Assembly (NCBI RefSeq): GCF_003111685.1 | Contig: NZ_CP022189.1 | Span: 1,256,001 to 1,320,000 of the forward strand | Direction of reading: 5' to 3' | Length of the DNA stretch: 64,000 bases | Source of the DNA: Alloyangia pacifica | GTDB taxonomy: Bacteria > Pseudomonadota > Alphaproteobacteria > Rhodobacterales > Rhodobacteraceae | Part shown: positions 36,242-45,090 of the stretch, in pieces | Position numbering within the stretch: position 1 is the first letter of the stretch | How the letters are laid out: every line of letters starts with the position of its first letter | Notes under the pieces: generated by a model | Told to the model about the DNA's origin: nothing | Databases searched by the model: none | Seen by the model: only the letters and a program-made list of their open reading frames with translations | Position numbers and translations under genes: made by a program

Positions 36242-37765
36242 TCAGTCCTCGAGCGGGCGCTCCTTCAGCAGGAATCCCACTGCGCAGGCCAGTGCCGCCC
36301 CGGCCGCCGCGATGAAGAACACCGGGTGCAGGGCGGCGCTGAAGCCCTCGATGATCGCCTGCTGCTGCGCCGCGGGCAGCGCGTGGACCATCTCGGCGCT
36401 CATGCTGCGGATGCCGTCGCCCATGCCTTCGGGCAGCTGCCCCTCGAGGTTGCGCGCGAGGCCGAGGCCAAAGATCGCGCCGAAGCCCGCGGTGCCGATC
36501 GAACCGCCGATCAGCCGGAACATGTTGGCGCTGGCGGTGCCGACGCCGATCATGCTGCGCGGCACCGAATTTTGGATCGCCGTGACGCCGACGCTGAACA
36601 CCGGGCCGAGGCCGAGCCCCACGCCCGCCATGTTGAGCGCCAGCAGCCAGAGCGGCGTGTCGCCCGACAGCCGTGTGAGCGCCAGCATCGACAGGCAGAG
36701 CAGCGCGGTCGACAGGATCGGCATCACCTTGTACGTGCCGCGCTTCGACATGATCCGACCGGCGCCGATCGAGCCGCCCAGCAGCCCGCCCATCATCGGC
36801 ACGAGGAACAGGCCGGACTGCGTCGGCGAGATGCCCTTGGCCACCTGGAGGAAGAGCGGCAGGAAGGTGATCGTCCCGAACATCGCCATGCCGATGAGAA
36901 AGCCCATGGAGTTTACCGTCACGAAGGCGTTGTTCCGGAACAGCGACAGCGGCAGGATCGGCTCGGGCGCGCGCCGCTCGACCAGCACGAAGCCCGCAAG
37001 CGCGGCAAGGCCGAGCGCGGCCAGCGCCAGCACGCCGGGGTGACTCCATGCCAGCACGCTGCCGCCCATGTTCGAGATCAGCACTGCCGAGGCAAGGATC
37101 GTCGCCAGCAGCACGGCGCCTGCGTAATCCACCGATTTGCGGCTGCGGTCCGTGCGCGACGGCAGGGCCATGCCCAGCACCACGAAGGCGAGCGCGCCGA
37201 CGGGGAAGTTGACGAAAAAGATCCAGTGCCATGACCAGTGCTGCACGATGAAGCCGCCAAGCAGCGGGCCGATCACGGTCGACACCCCAAAGGCCGCGCC
37301 CATCAGCCCCTGCGCCTGGCCGCGCTGGCGCGCGGGCAACAGATCACCGACCACGGCCATCGAGGTCACGATCAGGGCGCCTGCGCCCGCGCCCTGGATC
37401 AGGCGCCCGGCGATGATCATCCCCATGCCCGTGGCAAAGCCGCAGAGCACGGCGCCGGCAAGGAAGACGCCGATGGCGCTCTGCAGCACCGCCTTGCGGC
37501 CGTAGAGATCCGAAAGCTTGCCGGCGATGGGCGCGCCGATGGTCGAGGCCATCAGGTAGGCGGTGATCACCCAGGTGATATGTTCCATGCCGCCAAGGTC
37601 GGCGACCATGATCGGCATGGCGGTCGACACGATGGTCTGGCCCAGCGAGGCGAAGAGCAGCGTCGCCGCCACCGCGATCAGCGCAAGTCGCACCACGGCC
37701 GGATCGTGCGTGGCGGGGGCGGCGCCGGGCTCGGACAGATCAACGGGATCGGCGCGGTCACTCAT
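36242..37765 (-). CDS. MFS multidrug exporter, DHA2/EmrB family
   Basis: 507 aa, about 14 membrane helices, a proton-driven efflux pump. DHA2 features: TIVSTAMPIMVADLGG near residue 45, GKLSDLYGRKAVL (motif A) near 82 and LIQGAGAGALIVTSMAVVGD (motif B/C region) near 120. ATG 37765 was chosen because the longer frame starts with a Cys/Arg-rich stretch unlike an MFS N-terminus. It diverges from a MarR-family gene across 138 bp with a palindromic candidate operator, so it is very likely controlled by that regulator. Confidence 0.92.
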   Translation of the reverse strand: MSDRADPVDLSEPGAAPATHDPAVVRLALIAVAATLLFASLGQTIVSTAMPIMVADLGGMEHITWVITAYLMASTIGAPIAGKLSDLYGRKAVLQSAIGVFLAGAVLCGFATGMGMIIAGRLIQGAGAGALIVTSMAVVGDLLPARQRGQAQGLMGAAFGVSTVIGPLLGGFIVQHWSWHWIFFVNFPVGALAFVVLGMALPSRTDRSRKSVDYAGAVLLATILASAVLISNMGGSVLAWSHPGVLALAALGLAALAGFVLVERRAPEPILPLSLFRNNAFVTVNSMGFLIGMAMFGTITFLPLFLQVAKGISPTQSGLFLVPMMGGLLGGSIGAGRIMSKRGTYKVMPILSTALLCLSMLALTRLSGDTPLWLLALNMAGVGLGLGPVFSVGVTAIQNSVPRSMIGVGTASANMFRLIGGSIGTAGFGAIFGLGLARNLEGQLPEGMGDGIRSMSAEMVHALPAAQQQAIIEGFSAALHPVFFIAAAGAALACAVGFLLKERPLED

Positions 37766-37877
37766 GAGCGGGGCTCCTAAGGGCTGGATGGCCCGGCGGC
37801 ATGGCAGGGCGGGCAGGGCGCGCACGATCGACTGTCGGGCGAGTCACGAGGGCACCTTGCGAAAAATGATTGCTGAG

Positions 37878-37902
37878 GGCATATATGTGCCGAAGGCATA
37901 TA
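37878..37902. promoter_or_regulatory. Candidate MarR operator, repeated GGCATATA half-sites
   Basis: GGCATATATGTGCC at 37878-37891 is a near-perfect palindrome, and GGCATATA recurs at 37895-37902, ending one base before the MarR gene start. It lies between the divergent exporter and regulator genes, where a MarR repressor would act on both. The second copy also overlaps the regulator's ribosome site (GAAGG at 37892-37896). Confidence 0.55.
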
Positions 37903-37903
37903 C

Positions 37904-38557
37904 ATGTCAACAGCACGTAATTTGGAGCGCGCCACCATGCCGGACAAGGACGCGAGAATCCGGGACCACCTGCGGCAGGCGGGGATAGACGATACCTCGG
38001 CGCAGGCGGCGATCGAGATCGACGTGGCGCTGCAGAAGTGGCGGCGGCGGGTGATGAAGCGCGAGCTTGGCGAGCGTGCGCTGGTCGATCTCGGGCTGTC
38101 CATCGACCTTGCGCAGCTCGACGTCCTGCTCGCGGTGCGTGCTCCCGAGGGAGAGTTTGATGATGCCTCTGCCTGTGCGGAGGATGCCGAGACCATGGTG
38201 TCGACTGTCGCCGCGCGGCTGCGGATCGATCCCTCTCGCGCCAGCCGTATCGCCTCGGAGCTTATCCGCATGGGGCTGATCCGCCGCGCGGTGAGCCAGC
38301 AGGATGCCCGCCGCTCGGTGCTCGAGCTGACCCCGCCGGGTGCCGAGATCGTCTCTGCGGTGCGGGCCTACAAGTTCCTCGTGCTGGGCAGCTTCCTGAG
38401 GGACTGGAGCGCCGAGGAGATCGCGCTCTTCCTGCCGCTGCTCGACCGCTTCAGCGCCTGGTCTGACCGCGCCGGGCAGCACAGCCCGGAGGTCGCCGAG
38501 CGCGTTGCCGCATTGCGCAAGGCGCTTGCGGCGCTGCCCTCCGAGGACCTCGGATAG
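37904..38557 (+). CDS. MarR-family transcriptional regulator
   Basis: 217 aa. The winged helix lies at about 70-155: STVAARLRIDPSRASRIASE is the recognition-helix region and MGLIRRAVSQQDARRSVLEL is the wing with the conserved D-x-R-R. Longer than a minimal MarR by about 60 residues, mostly at the N-terminus. ATG 37904 has GAAGG seven bases upstream. Divergent from the exporter gene, so probably its repressor and autoregulated. Confidence 0.87.
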   Translation: MSTARNLERATMPDKDARIRDHLRQAGIDDTSAQAAIEIDVALQKWRRRVMKRELGERALVDLGLSIDLAQLDVLLAVRAPEGEFDDASACAEDAETMVSTVAARLRIDPSRASRIASELIRMGLIRRAVSQQDARRSVLELTPPGAEIVSAVRAYKFLVLGSFLRDWSAEEIALFLPLLDRFSAWSDRAGQHSPEVAERVAALRKALAALPSEDLG

Positions 38558-38827
38558 GGCTGGTCAGGGCCGCGCTCAACACGTTTCAAAACTGCGGAGA
38601 ATGCGGGCTTTCGCGGGCCTCTCTTGGCGGGATCTTGCCGCTCGCCTTGGGCAGTCGCGGTGTCTTGAGCGCGTCACCGGCCCGTTATGAGGCAGCAGCG
38701 TTGACCGTTTCGCCGGCATTTGGCCTCATTGACACAGAGTGTCCGGCCCCGCGCGGCCCTGCCAGCCGAGATCCCCGCCGGGCGTGATCGCATTGATGCT
38801 GCCCACCAAGCCATCCCGGAGTCCCGA

Positions 38828-39439
38828 ATGAGCCTGTCTCCCGTGATCGACTACTTCTTTGCACCGATGTCGGGCTATGCCTACCTCGGCCACCAGGAGT
38901 TGATGGGGATCGCGCGGCGGTGCGGAGCGAAGGTGCGTTTCCTGCCGATGGAGGTGGCGCGTGTCTACGAGGCCGCCGGGGTGACGCCGCCCTACGACCA
39001 CTCCGACCCGCGCCGCAGCTACCGGATCGAGGATCAGGCCCGCTGGGCGGCGATCCGGGGATTGCGCATGGCCGCCATGCCGCCGAGTTGGCCGACCGAC
39101 CCGCGGCTGGCATGCCGCTGCATCCTTGCCGCCGGGCGATTGGGGCTGGATCAGGACGCCGTGACCTTTGCCTGTCTGCGCGGGGTCTGGGCCGAGCACC
39201 GCAACATCGCAGACCCGGGCGATCTGCAAGAGGCCTTTGAATCCATCGACCTTCCGGCAGCGCGAATCCTCGCATTGGCGCAAACCGAAGAGGTGCGGGA
39301 CGAAGCCGAGGCGGTGACCGACGACGCCATCTCCAAGCAGATTTTCGGCTCGCCCACCTACCTGCTGCACGGCAAGCGCTACTACGGGCAAGACCAGTTC
39401 GACTTCCTGCGCGAGGCGCTGCAGCGCGCGGCCGCCTGA
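38828..39439 (+). CDS. 2-hydroxychromene-2-carboxylate isomerase family protein (DsbA/kappa-GST fold)
   Basis: 203 aa of the DsbA-like thioredoxin fold. PVIDYFFAPMSGYAYLGHQE at the start has Ser where DsbA has its CxxC, as in the glutathione-dependent HCCA isomerases and kappa GSTs. The ending ISKQIFGSPTYLLHGKRYYGQDQFDFLRE is the family signature (GSPT-x(8)-F/Y-GQD). The substrate is uncertain; the family is often annotated for naphthalene-pathway isomerase even when no such pathway is present. ATG 38828 is the first start fitting the family length. About 270 bp upstream are empty. Confidence 0.82.
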   Translation: MSLSPVIDYFFAPMSGYAYLGHQELMGIARRCGAKVRFLPMEVARVYEAAGVTPPYDHSDPRRSYRIEDQARWAAIRGLRMAAMPPSWPTDPRLACRCILAAGRLGLDQDAVTFACLRGVWAEHRNIADPGDLQEAFESIDLPAARILALAQTEEVRDEAEAVTDDAISKQIFGSPTYLLHGKRYYGQDQFDFLREALQRAAA

Positions 39440-39449
39440 CCCTGACGGC

Positions 39450-42062
39450 CTAGCGCGCTTCTTCGGGAAGCTCCCCGCTTTCGTAGCTCAGCATCTGCCC
39501 GCCAAGATCGCGGAAGGCGCGCTGGCGGCAGGTGAGCACGAGGATCTGAAGATCGCCCGCCTGCCGGTGCAGCGCGTCGAACATCCGCTCGATGCGCGTG
39601 TCGTCGGTATAGACCAGCGCATCGTCGAGGATCACCGGGGCATGCCGCCCGCCGCGGGCCAGGAGCCGCGCAAAGGCCAGCCGGACCAGCAGCGCGATCT
39701 GCTCACGGGTTCCGCCCGAGAGCACTTCCATTGGCTCCTCCTGACCGCCGCGCAACAGCGCACGCGGCAGGGCGCTGTCCTCATCGAAGACCAGCTCGGC
39801 CTCGGGCCAGAGCAGGCGCAGCAGCGGCGCAAGCTCGCGGGTGACCGGCTCGAAGTAATGCTCGCGCGCCTCCGAGCGGGCGGTTTCCAGCGTCTCCTTC
39901 AGCAGCACCAGCGTGTCGCGCTCGAAGCCGTAGCGCGCCGCCCGCTCGCTGGCCTTGCTCAGGGCTTCCTCGGTGGCGGCAAGCTCTTCCTCGACGCCTT
40001 CGCCGGCGCGCAGGGTGATCTCGGTGTCGAGCGCCGCCTTGCGTTCGGAAAGCTCGCGCTGGCGTTTCGCGGCCTGGTCAAGCACCGCCTGCGCCCGGGT
40101 CAGCGTGGCCTCGGCACTGGTCAGGTCTGGGGCCTCGCCCTGCAGAGCCGCGAGCGCATCGCGGGCGGTCGCGAGCGCGGACTCGACCTCGGCCTGCGCC
40201 TCGGCGAGCGCGGTGGCGGCGGTATCGGGGTCCTCGGGGAGCGTCTCGCGCAGTTCGGCGAGGCGCGTGGCGGCGGCCTCGCGCGTGGTGAGGGCGCGGA
40301 TCTCGGCGAGCCGGGCCTGTTCGTCGCGGCCCCGGGCGCTCTCGAAGGCGGTCTCGGCGGCGGCGAGCGCGTCTTCGGCCCGGCGCAGCGCCTCTGCGGC
40401 GCTCTCGGGATCGGGCGCGCCGACGATCTCGCGCGGGGCGGGCAGGGCGGCGAGAGCATTCTCCAGCGCCCGCAGCCCCTCTGGCGCCACGCCGCGCAGC
40501 GCGGCGCGGGTTTCCTGCCGCTGGGCTTGCGCCCTGCGGCGGGCACGGGCTGCCTCGCGCGCGCCCTCGGGACTGTCGCAGCCTGTGGCGGCGAGTGCGG
40601 CTGCCAGGGCCTCGCGCGCGATGTCCAGCGCGCCGCTCTGCGCTGCGGCGCCGGGATCGAGCGACAGGCGGCCGATGCCGGGCAACTCGAGCGTTGCGGG
40701 GCCATCGAGGGGGCGCTCGCTGGCATCGGGCAGGGGCGTGCCGTCGAGCAGCACCTCGGCAGCGCCGGGGGCGTAGTCAAGCCGCAGCTTGGGGGCGGTG
40801 CGGGCGTGGAGTTCCTCCTGTACGCGCAGTTCGGTCAGCGCGCGGTCGAGCGACTCCATCGCTGCTGTGTCCGGGCCGCGCAGCGCGGCGGTGTTTGCGG
40901 CCTGCTCGGCCTGCGCCAGGGTGCGCGCTTCGGTCAGGCGCTTTTCCAGCGCCGAGCGCTCGGCCTTGACCCGCGCCTGCTGCGCCGCCTCCTGCGCGGC
41001 GGCCTGATCCTTCTGCGCGGCGCGCTGCGCGTCGCGGGCGGCGTCGCGGGTGGTGGTCGCCTCGGCCAGCTTTGTCTTCGCGGCGGTGGCGGTCGCGCTG
41101 GCCTCTGCCTCTGTCTCGACAAGCCCCGCAAGCCGGGTCTCGGCCTCGGCGACGGCGGCGCGGGCGAGGGTCAGCGCCACGGCTCTCTCGGCGGCGGCGT
41201 CGCGGCGCGCCTCGAGCGCGGCGACCTGTTCGGCGGCGCGTTTCTGGCGCTCGGCAAAGGCGCGGGCGGTCTCGGCGGCGGCGCGCGCCTCGGTGAGCCG
41301 CGCCTCGCGGGCGGCCTGCGCCTCGGGGTCCTGCAGCTCGGAAAGCTCGCTGCGCAGCCGGCGGCGGTCGGCGATGGCCTGCTCCAGCGCCTGTGCAGTG
41401 TCGGTCAGCGTGTCGCGCCGGGCGCTCAGCTCCGCCACCTCGTCCTCGGCGGCCTTCAGCGGCCCGCCCGCCTTGGGTTTGCCCGAGGCGGTGACCAGCT
41501 CGGCAAGCGCGGCCTCGGTCTGAGCCAGCGCGCGATCCATCCGGCGGCCGCCGGTCAGCGCCTCGACCTCGCCCGCAACCGAGGAGAGAAGGTCGCGCCG
41601 GGCCTTGTGGGCATGGTCCTGCTCGCGCCTCTCGCCCTGGTCGAGCGCCACGAGCCCTTGCCGCACCCAGAGCAGCCCTGCGGGGCCCCCGTCCTCGGGC
41701 GATTGGGTGAGGGCCGAGAGCCACTCTTCCGCTGCCTCGCCCTTGGCGACGAGGCGGGTGCCCTCGTGGACCTCGGCCATGGGGCGCGAGAGCCAGCGCT
41801 TGGTGAGCCGGTAGCGGCGGCCGTCATCCTCGATCTCGGCAGAGACCATGGGCGCGCCGCCGGCGTGCGGGCGCAGCGCGGAGACTTCCTTGGCGCGGCT
41901 GCGGTGGGGGACAAAGAACAGTGCCTGCAGCGCATCGAAGAGCGTGGATTTGCCGTCCTCGTTGGGCGCGGACAGCACGTTGAGACCTGGGCCGAAGCCC
42001 TGCACCGTCACCGGGCGGGCAAAGCGGCGGACGTCCGAGAGGGTGACCGAAAGCAGCTTCAT
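39450..42062 (-). CDS. SMC/Rad50-like ATPase, YhaN family
   Basis: 870 aa. The N-terminal ATPase half has a Walker A SAPNEDGKSTLFD (about 31-43). The middle, about residues 180-700, is a long Ala/Glu/Arg-rich coiled coil. The C-terminal half has the ABC signature VLSGGTREQIALLVRLAFAR and Walker B VILDDAL. This is the SbcC/Rad50 plan with a shortened coil, as in YhaN. It should form a DNA-end processing complex with the nuclease encoded just upstream, whose stop overlaps its ATG by 4 bp. Confidence 0.88.
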   Translation of the reverse strand: MKLLSVTLSDVRRFARPVTVQGFGPGLNVLSAPNEDGKSTLFDALQALFFVPHRSRAKEVSALRPHAGGAPMVSAEIEDDGRRYRLTKRWLSRPMAEVHEGTRLVAKGEAAEEWLSALTQSPEDGGPAGLLWVRQGLVALDQGERREQDHAHKARRDLLSSVAGEVEALTGGRRMDRALAQTEAALAELVTASGKPKAGGPLKAAEDEVAELSARRDTLTDTAQALEQAIADRRRLRSELSELQDPEAQAAREARLTEARAAAETARAFAERQKRAAEQVAALEARRDAAAERAVALTLARAAVAEAETRLAGLVETEAEASATATAAKTKLAEATTTRDAARDAQRAAQKDQAAAQEAAQQARVKAERSALEKRLTEARTLAQAEQAANTAALRGPDTAAMESLDRALTELRVQEELHARTAPKLRLDYAPGAAEVLLDGTPLPDASERPLDGPATLELPGIGRLSLDPGAAAQSGALDIAREALAAALAATGCDSPEGAREAARARRRAQAQRQETRAALRGVAPEGLRALENALAALPAPREIVGAPDPESAAEALRRAEDALAAAETAFESARGRDEQARLAEIRALTTREAAATRLAELRETLPEDPDTAATALAEAQAEVESALATARDALAALQGEAPDLTSAEATLTRAQAVLDQAAKRQRELSERKAALDTEITLRAGEGVEEELAATEEALSKASERAARYGFERDTLVLLKETLETARSEAREHYFEPVTRELAPLLRLLWPEAELVFDEDSALPRALLRGGQEEPMEVLSGGTREQIALLVRLAFARLLARGGRHAPVILDDALVYTDDTRIERMFDALHRQAGDLQILVLTCRQRAFRDLGGQMLSYESGELPEEAR

Positions 42063-43195
42063 GCCTTGCCCTCCTGCAGCAGCCCGTAGAGGCGGTTGAG
42101 CGCTGCGGAGGCGACGGCGCGCTCGCGCGCGGCGTCGTCGGTGTCGTCGGCCGCCGCGGCCAGCCGCTCGGCGGCGATGCGCAGCGCTCCGGCGCGGTCG
42201 ATGGCATCAAGGTCCGACAGCTCGTGCTCGGTGCCAAGCGCGGTCGTGTCGAGCTCGAAATAGCCGAAGTCGGGGGCGACCTCGCGGGCGGCCTCTTCCA
42301 GAGCAGCGCGCCCGGCGAGCGTGGTGCGACCCTCGGCGCGCAGGCGCAGCAGGTGGTCGCGGCGGGCCGCACGGCCCTCGGGCAGGGCGTCGTGCAGGGC
42401 CTGAGTCGCGTCCTGAACGGGCAGCAGCGGCAGGGCGATGTCCTGCCAGTGGTAGAGACCGGTCTCGATGGAGTCGATCCGGGGAGGCTCGCCGGGGCTG
42501 GTGAGGGTGATCGAAAGGCAGGCGCCGCGGCCCTCGTGACGGAAGCCGTCGCGCTCGGGCGTGCCGGAGTAACGGGTGCGCGGGCCGAGGGCGATCTGCC
42601 CATGCCAGTCGCCGAGCGCGAGGTAGTCGAGACGGGCGCTCTCGGCCCGGTCGGGCGGAATCACCTCGGAGGCGCGGGCGTCGTCCTCGTCGAAGCTGCG
42701 CACGGCGCCATGCGCGAGACCGATGCGCAGCGCGCCTTCGGGCGTCTCGGCGTCGGGCATCCAGGCGGTGAGATCGTAGCCCGGGAACTTGCGCGGCAGG
42801 GGCGCGGGCAGCAGCCAGGCGCCGGGCGCCATCTCGATCGGTTCGGCTGTGTCCAGCAGGCGCAGGTTGGCGGGGGCGCGGGCGGCGACCTCGGACCAGA
42901 GTGCCTCGGCCCCGAGGCTGTCGTGGTTGCCGGGCAGCACCCACCAGGTGAGGTCTTCCTCGGCTCCGAAGGCATGGAGCGCCTGCACGAGCACCCGCGG
43001 GCTCGGGGTGGGCGTGTCGAAGAGATCCCCGGCGATCAGCACATGCGCTGCGCCCGCCGCGCGGGCGGCGCCCGCGAGCCGCGGGATCGCGCCGTGGCGT
43101 GCCTCGGCAAGATGCGGACGGATCTCCTCGGGCATGGCGGCGAAGCGCCGGCCCAAGTGAAGGTCGGAGGCGTGGATGAAGCGGAAGTCGGCCAT
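42059..43195 (-). CDS. Mre11/SbcD-like metallophosphoesterase, YhaO family
   Basis: 378 aa DNA-repair exonuclease family. The five phosphoesterase motifs can be read: ASDLHLG (about 10), AGDLFD (about 55), LPGNHDS (about 92), an AHG in GLAHGAVRSF (about 165), and GDWHG (about 196). ATG 43195 follows GGGGAC; longer versions have no family support. Upstream partner of the YhaN-type ATPase (ATGA overlap). The pair probably works in double-strand-break or stalled-fork processing; phage defence is possible for such pairs but nothing here argues for it. Confidence 0.88.
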   Translation of the reverse strand: MADFRFIHASDLHLGRRFAAMPEEIRPHLAEARHGAIPRLAGAARAAGAAHVLIAGDLFDTPTPSPRVLVQALHAFGAEEDLTWWVLPGNHDSLGAEALWSEVAARAPANLRLLDTAEPIEMAPGAWLLPAPLPRKFPGYDLTAWMPDAETPEGALRIGLAHGAVRSFDEDDARASEVIPPDRAESARLDYLALGDWHGQIALGPRTRYSGTPERDGFRHEGRGACLSITLTSPGEPPRIDSIETGLYHWQDIALPLLPVQDATQALHDALPEGRAARRDHLLRLRAEGRTTLAGRAALEEAAREVAPDFGYFELDTTALGTEHELSDLDAIDRAGALRIAAERLAAAADDTDDAARERAVASAALNRLYGLLQEGKA

Positions 43196-43296
43196 GATGT
43201 CCCCTTTGCGCAAGTGATTGCGCATCTCATCGGCGACCGCAACGCGAACAGGGTGGAATTTCGCCGGGGCTTCTGAACTTGTGATGTCCGACGAAA

Positions 43297-43313
43297 TTTG
43301 TCGGATTGACAAA
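43297..43313. promoter_or_regulatory. Palindrome TTTGTC-N5-GACAAA upstream of the hemP locus
   Basis: TTTGTC at 43297-43302 mirrors GACAAA at 43308-43313, and a further TTTTGTCGG occurs at 43332-43340. The right arm overlaps a TTGACA -35-like element (43306-43311); a -10 is not obvious. It sits between the divergent YhaO gene and the hemP/iron locus, about 110 bp before the first small ORF. A position suited to an iron-responsive regulator, but which protein binds is unknown. Confidence 0.45.
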
Positions 43314-43421
43314 CCCGATCTATTTGCTCAGTTTTGTCGGCAAGCAAGCCACCTCGTGCCGATTACGATCCGGTGCCCGGGGGAGCCGACAGTCGAAGCC
43401 ACTGGAAGAGAAGGGGCCGTC

Positions 43422-43601
43422 GTGAAGCACGAGATCGGGTATTCGACCACGGCCGAGGCCTGCGGGGCGCGGGCCGACCTTCTCGCCATGGTCTTCGGTG
43501 CCTTCTGGCCGGCGGAGGGGGCGCTCGAGGCGCTTCTCGACCGCGTGGAAAATTCGCGCGACGAGCCGCAGGCGCGTTCCGCACGAGGAGTGAGACAATG
43601 A
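43422..43601 (+). CDS. Small hypothetical protein translationally coupled to hemP
   Basis: 59 aa starting at GTG 43422 (MKHEIGYSTTAEACGARADL) with AGAAGGGG five bases upstream. Its TGA overlaps the hemP ATG (ATGA). The frame stays open upstream to ATG 43283, but that start lies before the palindrome and lacks a ribosome site. Amphipathic, Ala/Glu-rich middle, no membrane segment, one Cys. No family recognised. The overlap with hemP and the ribosome site are the reasons to believe it. Confidence 0.5.
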   Translation: MKHEIGYSTTAEACGARADLLAMVFGAFWPAEGALEALLDRVENSRDEPQARSARGVRQ

Positions 43602-43759
43602 TGATTGACCGGTTCAAAACCGACGTAGCACAACCTGTAATTCCGCGTCACGATGCGCGCCTGCTGACCGAGAGCGGCAACCTTGCCGAGATCGAACTCG
43701 ATGGGCAGGTCTACACGCTCCGCATCACCAAGGCCGGCAAGCTGATCCTGACCAAGTAA
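43598..43759 (+). CDS. hemP: Hemin uptake protein HemP
   Basis: 53 aa. The C-terminal 35 residues are the HemP signature: DARLLTESGNLAEIELDGQV followed by YTLRITKAGKLILTK. HemP family proteins are small, iron-repressed and needed for heme-iron use in several proteobacteria, acting at transcription or transporter level. Two ATGs in tandem (43598, 43601); the first overlaps the upstream small ORF. Imelysin follows after 54 bp. Confidence 0.88.
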   Translation: MMIDRFKTDVAQPVIPRHDARLLTESGNLAEIELDGQVYTLRITKAGKLILTK

Positions 43760-43813
43760 GACGTCGCCGCCAGCCGCAACACCAATAATAAAGCCACGAG
43801 GGGACAGACCTAG

Positions 43814-45076
43814 ATGAAATTCCTGACCACATCCGCACTCGCGCTGACCATCGCCGCTCCGGCGCTGGCCGCGACCGACAAGGCCGCCGTCATCGAGACC
43901 TACGCGAACATCGCGCAGGCCGGTTACGAGGACAGCCTGAGCACCGCCAAGGCGCTGCAGGACGCGGTAGCCGCACTGATCGCCGCGCCGTCCGAGGACA
44001 CGCTGGCGGGCGCGCGCGAGGCCTGGCTGGCTGCGCGCAACCCCTACCAGCAGACCGAGGTCTTCCGCTTTGGCAACCCGATCGTCGACGCGTGGGAAGG
44101 CAAGGTGAACGCTTGGCCGCTGGACGAGGGTCTGATCGACTACGTGGACGAAAGCTACGGCGGCGCCTCGGACGAGAACCCCTTCGCGGCCTCCAATGTG
44201 ATTGCCAACCCGACGCTGGAGCTGGCGGGTCAGGAAGTCGACGCCTCGCTGATCACGCCCGAGCTGATCGCCGACACGCTGAACGAGGCGGACGGCATCG
44301 AGACCAACGTGGCGCGCGGCTATCATGCCATCGAGTTCCTGCTCTGGGGGCAGGACCTCAACGGCACCGAGGCGGGCGCTGGGGATCGTCCCTATACCGA
44401 TTACGTCGTCGGTGATGACTGCACCGGCGGCAACTGCGACCGCCGCGCGGCCTATCTCACGTCTGTCACCCAGCTGCTGGTCTCGGACCTCGAGGAAATG
44501 GCGGCGAACTGGGCCGAGGGCGGCGCGGCGCGCGAAGAGGTCAGCGCCGATGCCGACGCGGGCATCGTGGCGATGCTGACCGGCATGGGCTCGCTTTCCT
44601 ACGGCGAGCAGGCGGGCGAGCGCATGCGCCTCGGGCTGATGCTCAACGACCCCGAGGAAGAGCATGACTGCTTCTCGGACAACACCCACAACTCGCACTT
44701 CTACGACGGCAAGGGCATCCAGAACGTCTATCTCGGCAGCTACACCCGCGTCGACGGCAGCACCGTCGAGGGCGCGTCGCTGAGCGATCTGGTGTCCGAG
44801 ACATCGCCGGATCTCGATGCCGAGATGAAGGCCAAGCTCGACGCCACGATGACCGCGCTCGGTGCGATCAAGACCGCTGCCGAAGAAGAGGGCTTTGCCT
44901 ATGACCAGATGCTCGAGGCGGGCAACGAGAAGGGCGAGGCGCTGATCATGGGCGGCGTCAACGGTCTTATCGACCAGACCCGGACCATTGAGCGCATCGT
45001 CACCTCTCTGGCGCTCGAGGGCATCGAGTTCGAAGGGTCCGACAGCCTCGACAGCCCCACCTCCGTCTTCCAGTAA
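43814..45076 (+). CDS. Imelysin-family iron-regulated protein (IrpA/ICMP-like)
   Basis: 420 aa periplasmic protein with a signal peptide ending at about residue 19 (APALAA). The imelysin core has the metal-binding-type GxHxxE motif intact: GYHAIE at 169-174. The family is iron-regulated and thought to bind iron or act as a peptidase-like module; its true activity is unsettled. Start of a tightly packed set with bfd, bfr, a di-heme protein, a second imelysin and DUF1513, the usual companions of imelysin. Confidence 0.9.
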   Translation: MKFLTTSALALTIAAPALAATDKAAVIETYANIAQAGYEDSLSTAKALQDAVAALIAAPSEDTLAGAREAWLAARNPYQQTEVFRFGNPIVDAWEGKVNAWPLDEGLIDYVDESYGGASDENPFAASNVIANPTLELAGQEVDASLITPELIADTLNEADGIETNVARGYHAIEFLLWGQDLNGTEAGAGDRPYTDYVVGDDCTGGNCDRRAAYLTSVTQLLVSDLEEMAANWAEGGAAREEVSADADAGIVAMLTGMGSLSYGEQAGERMRLGLMLNDPEEEHDCFSDNTHNSHFYDGKGIQNVYLGSYTRVDGSTVEGASLSDLVSETSPDLDAEMKAKLDATMTALGAIKTAAEEEGFAYDQMLEAGNEKGEALIMGGVNGLIDQTRTIERIVTSLALEGIEFEGSDSLDSPTSVFQ

Positions 45077-45090
45077 AAAGGACCGGAACG

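Noticed and set aside
39567..42089. An 840-codon plus-strand frame opposite the YhaN-type ATPase
   Set aside because: Composition is dominated by Gly, Arg, Leu and Gln with no domain, while the minus strand has a full Walker A, signature and Walker B set.
43283..43421. A longer version of the small ORF before hemP, starting at ATG 43283
   Set aside because: That start precedes the palindrome/promoter-like element and lacks a ribosome site, whereas GTG 43422 has AGAAGGGG at proper spacing.
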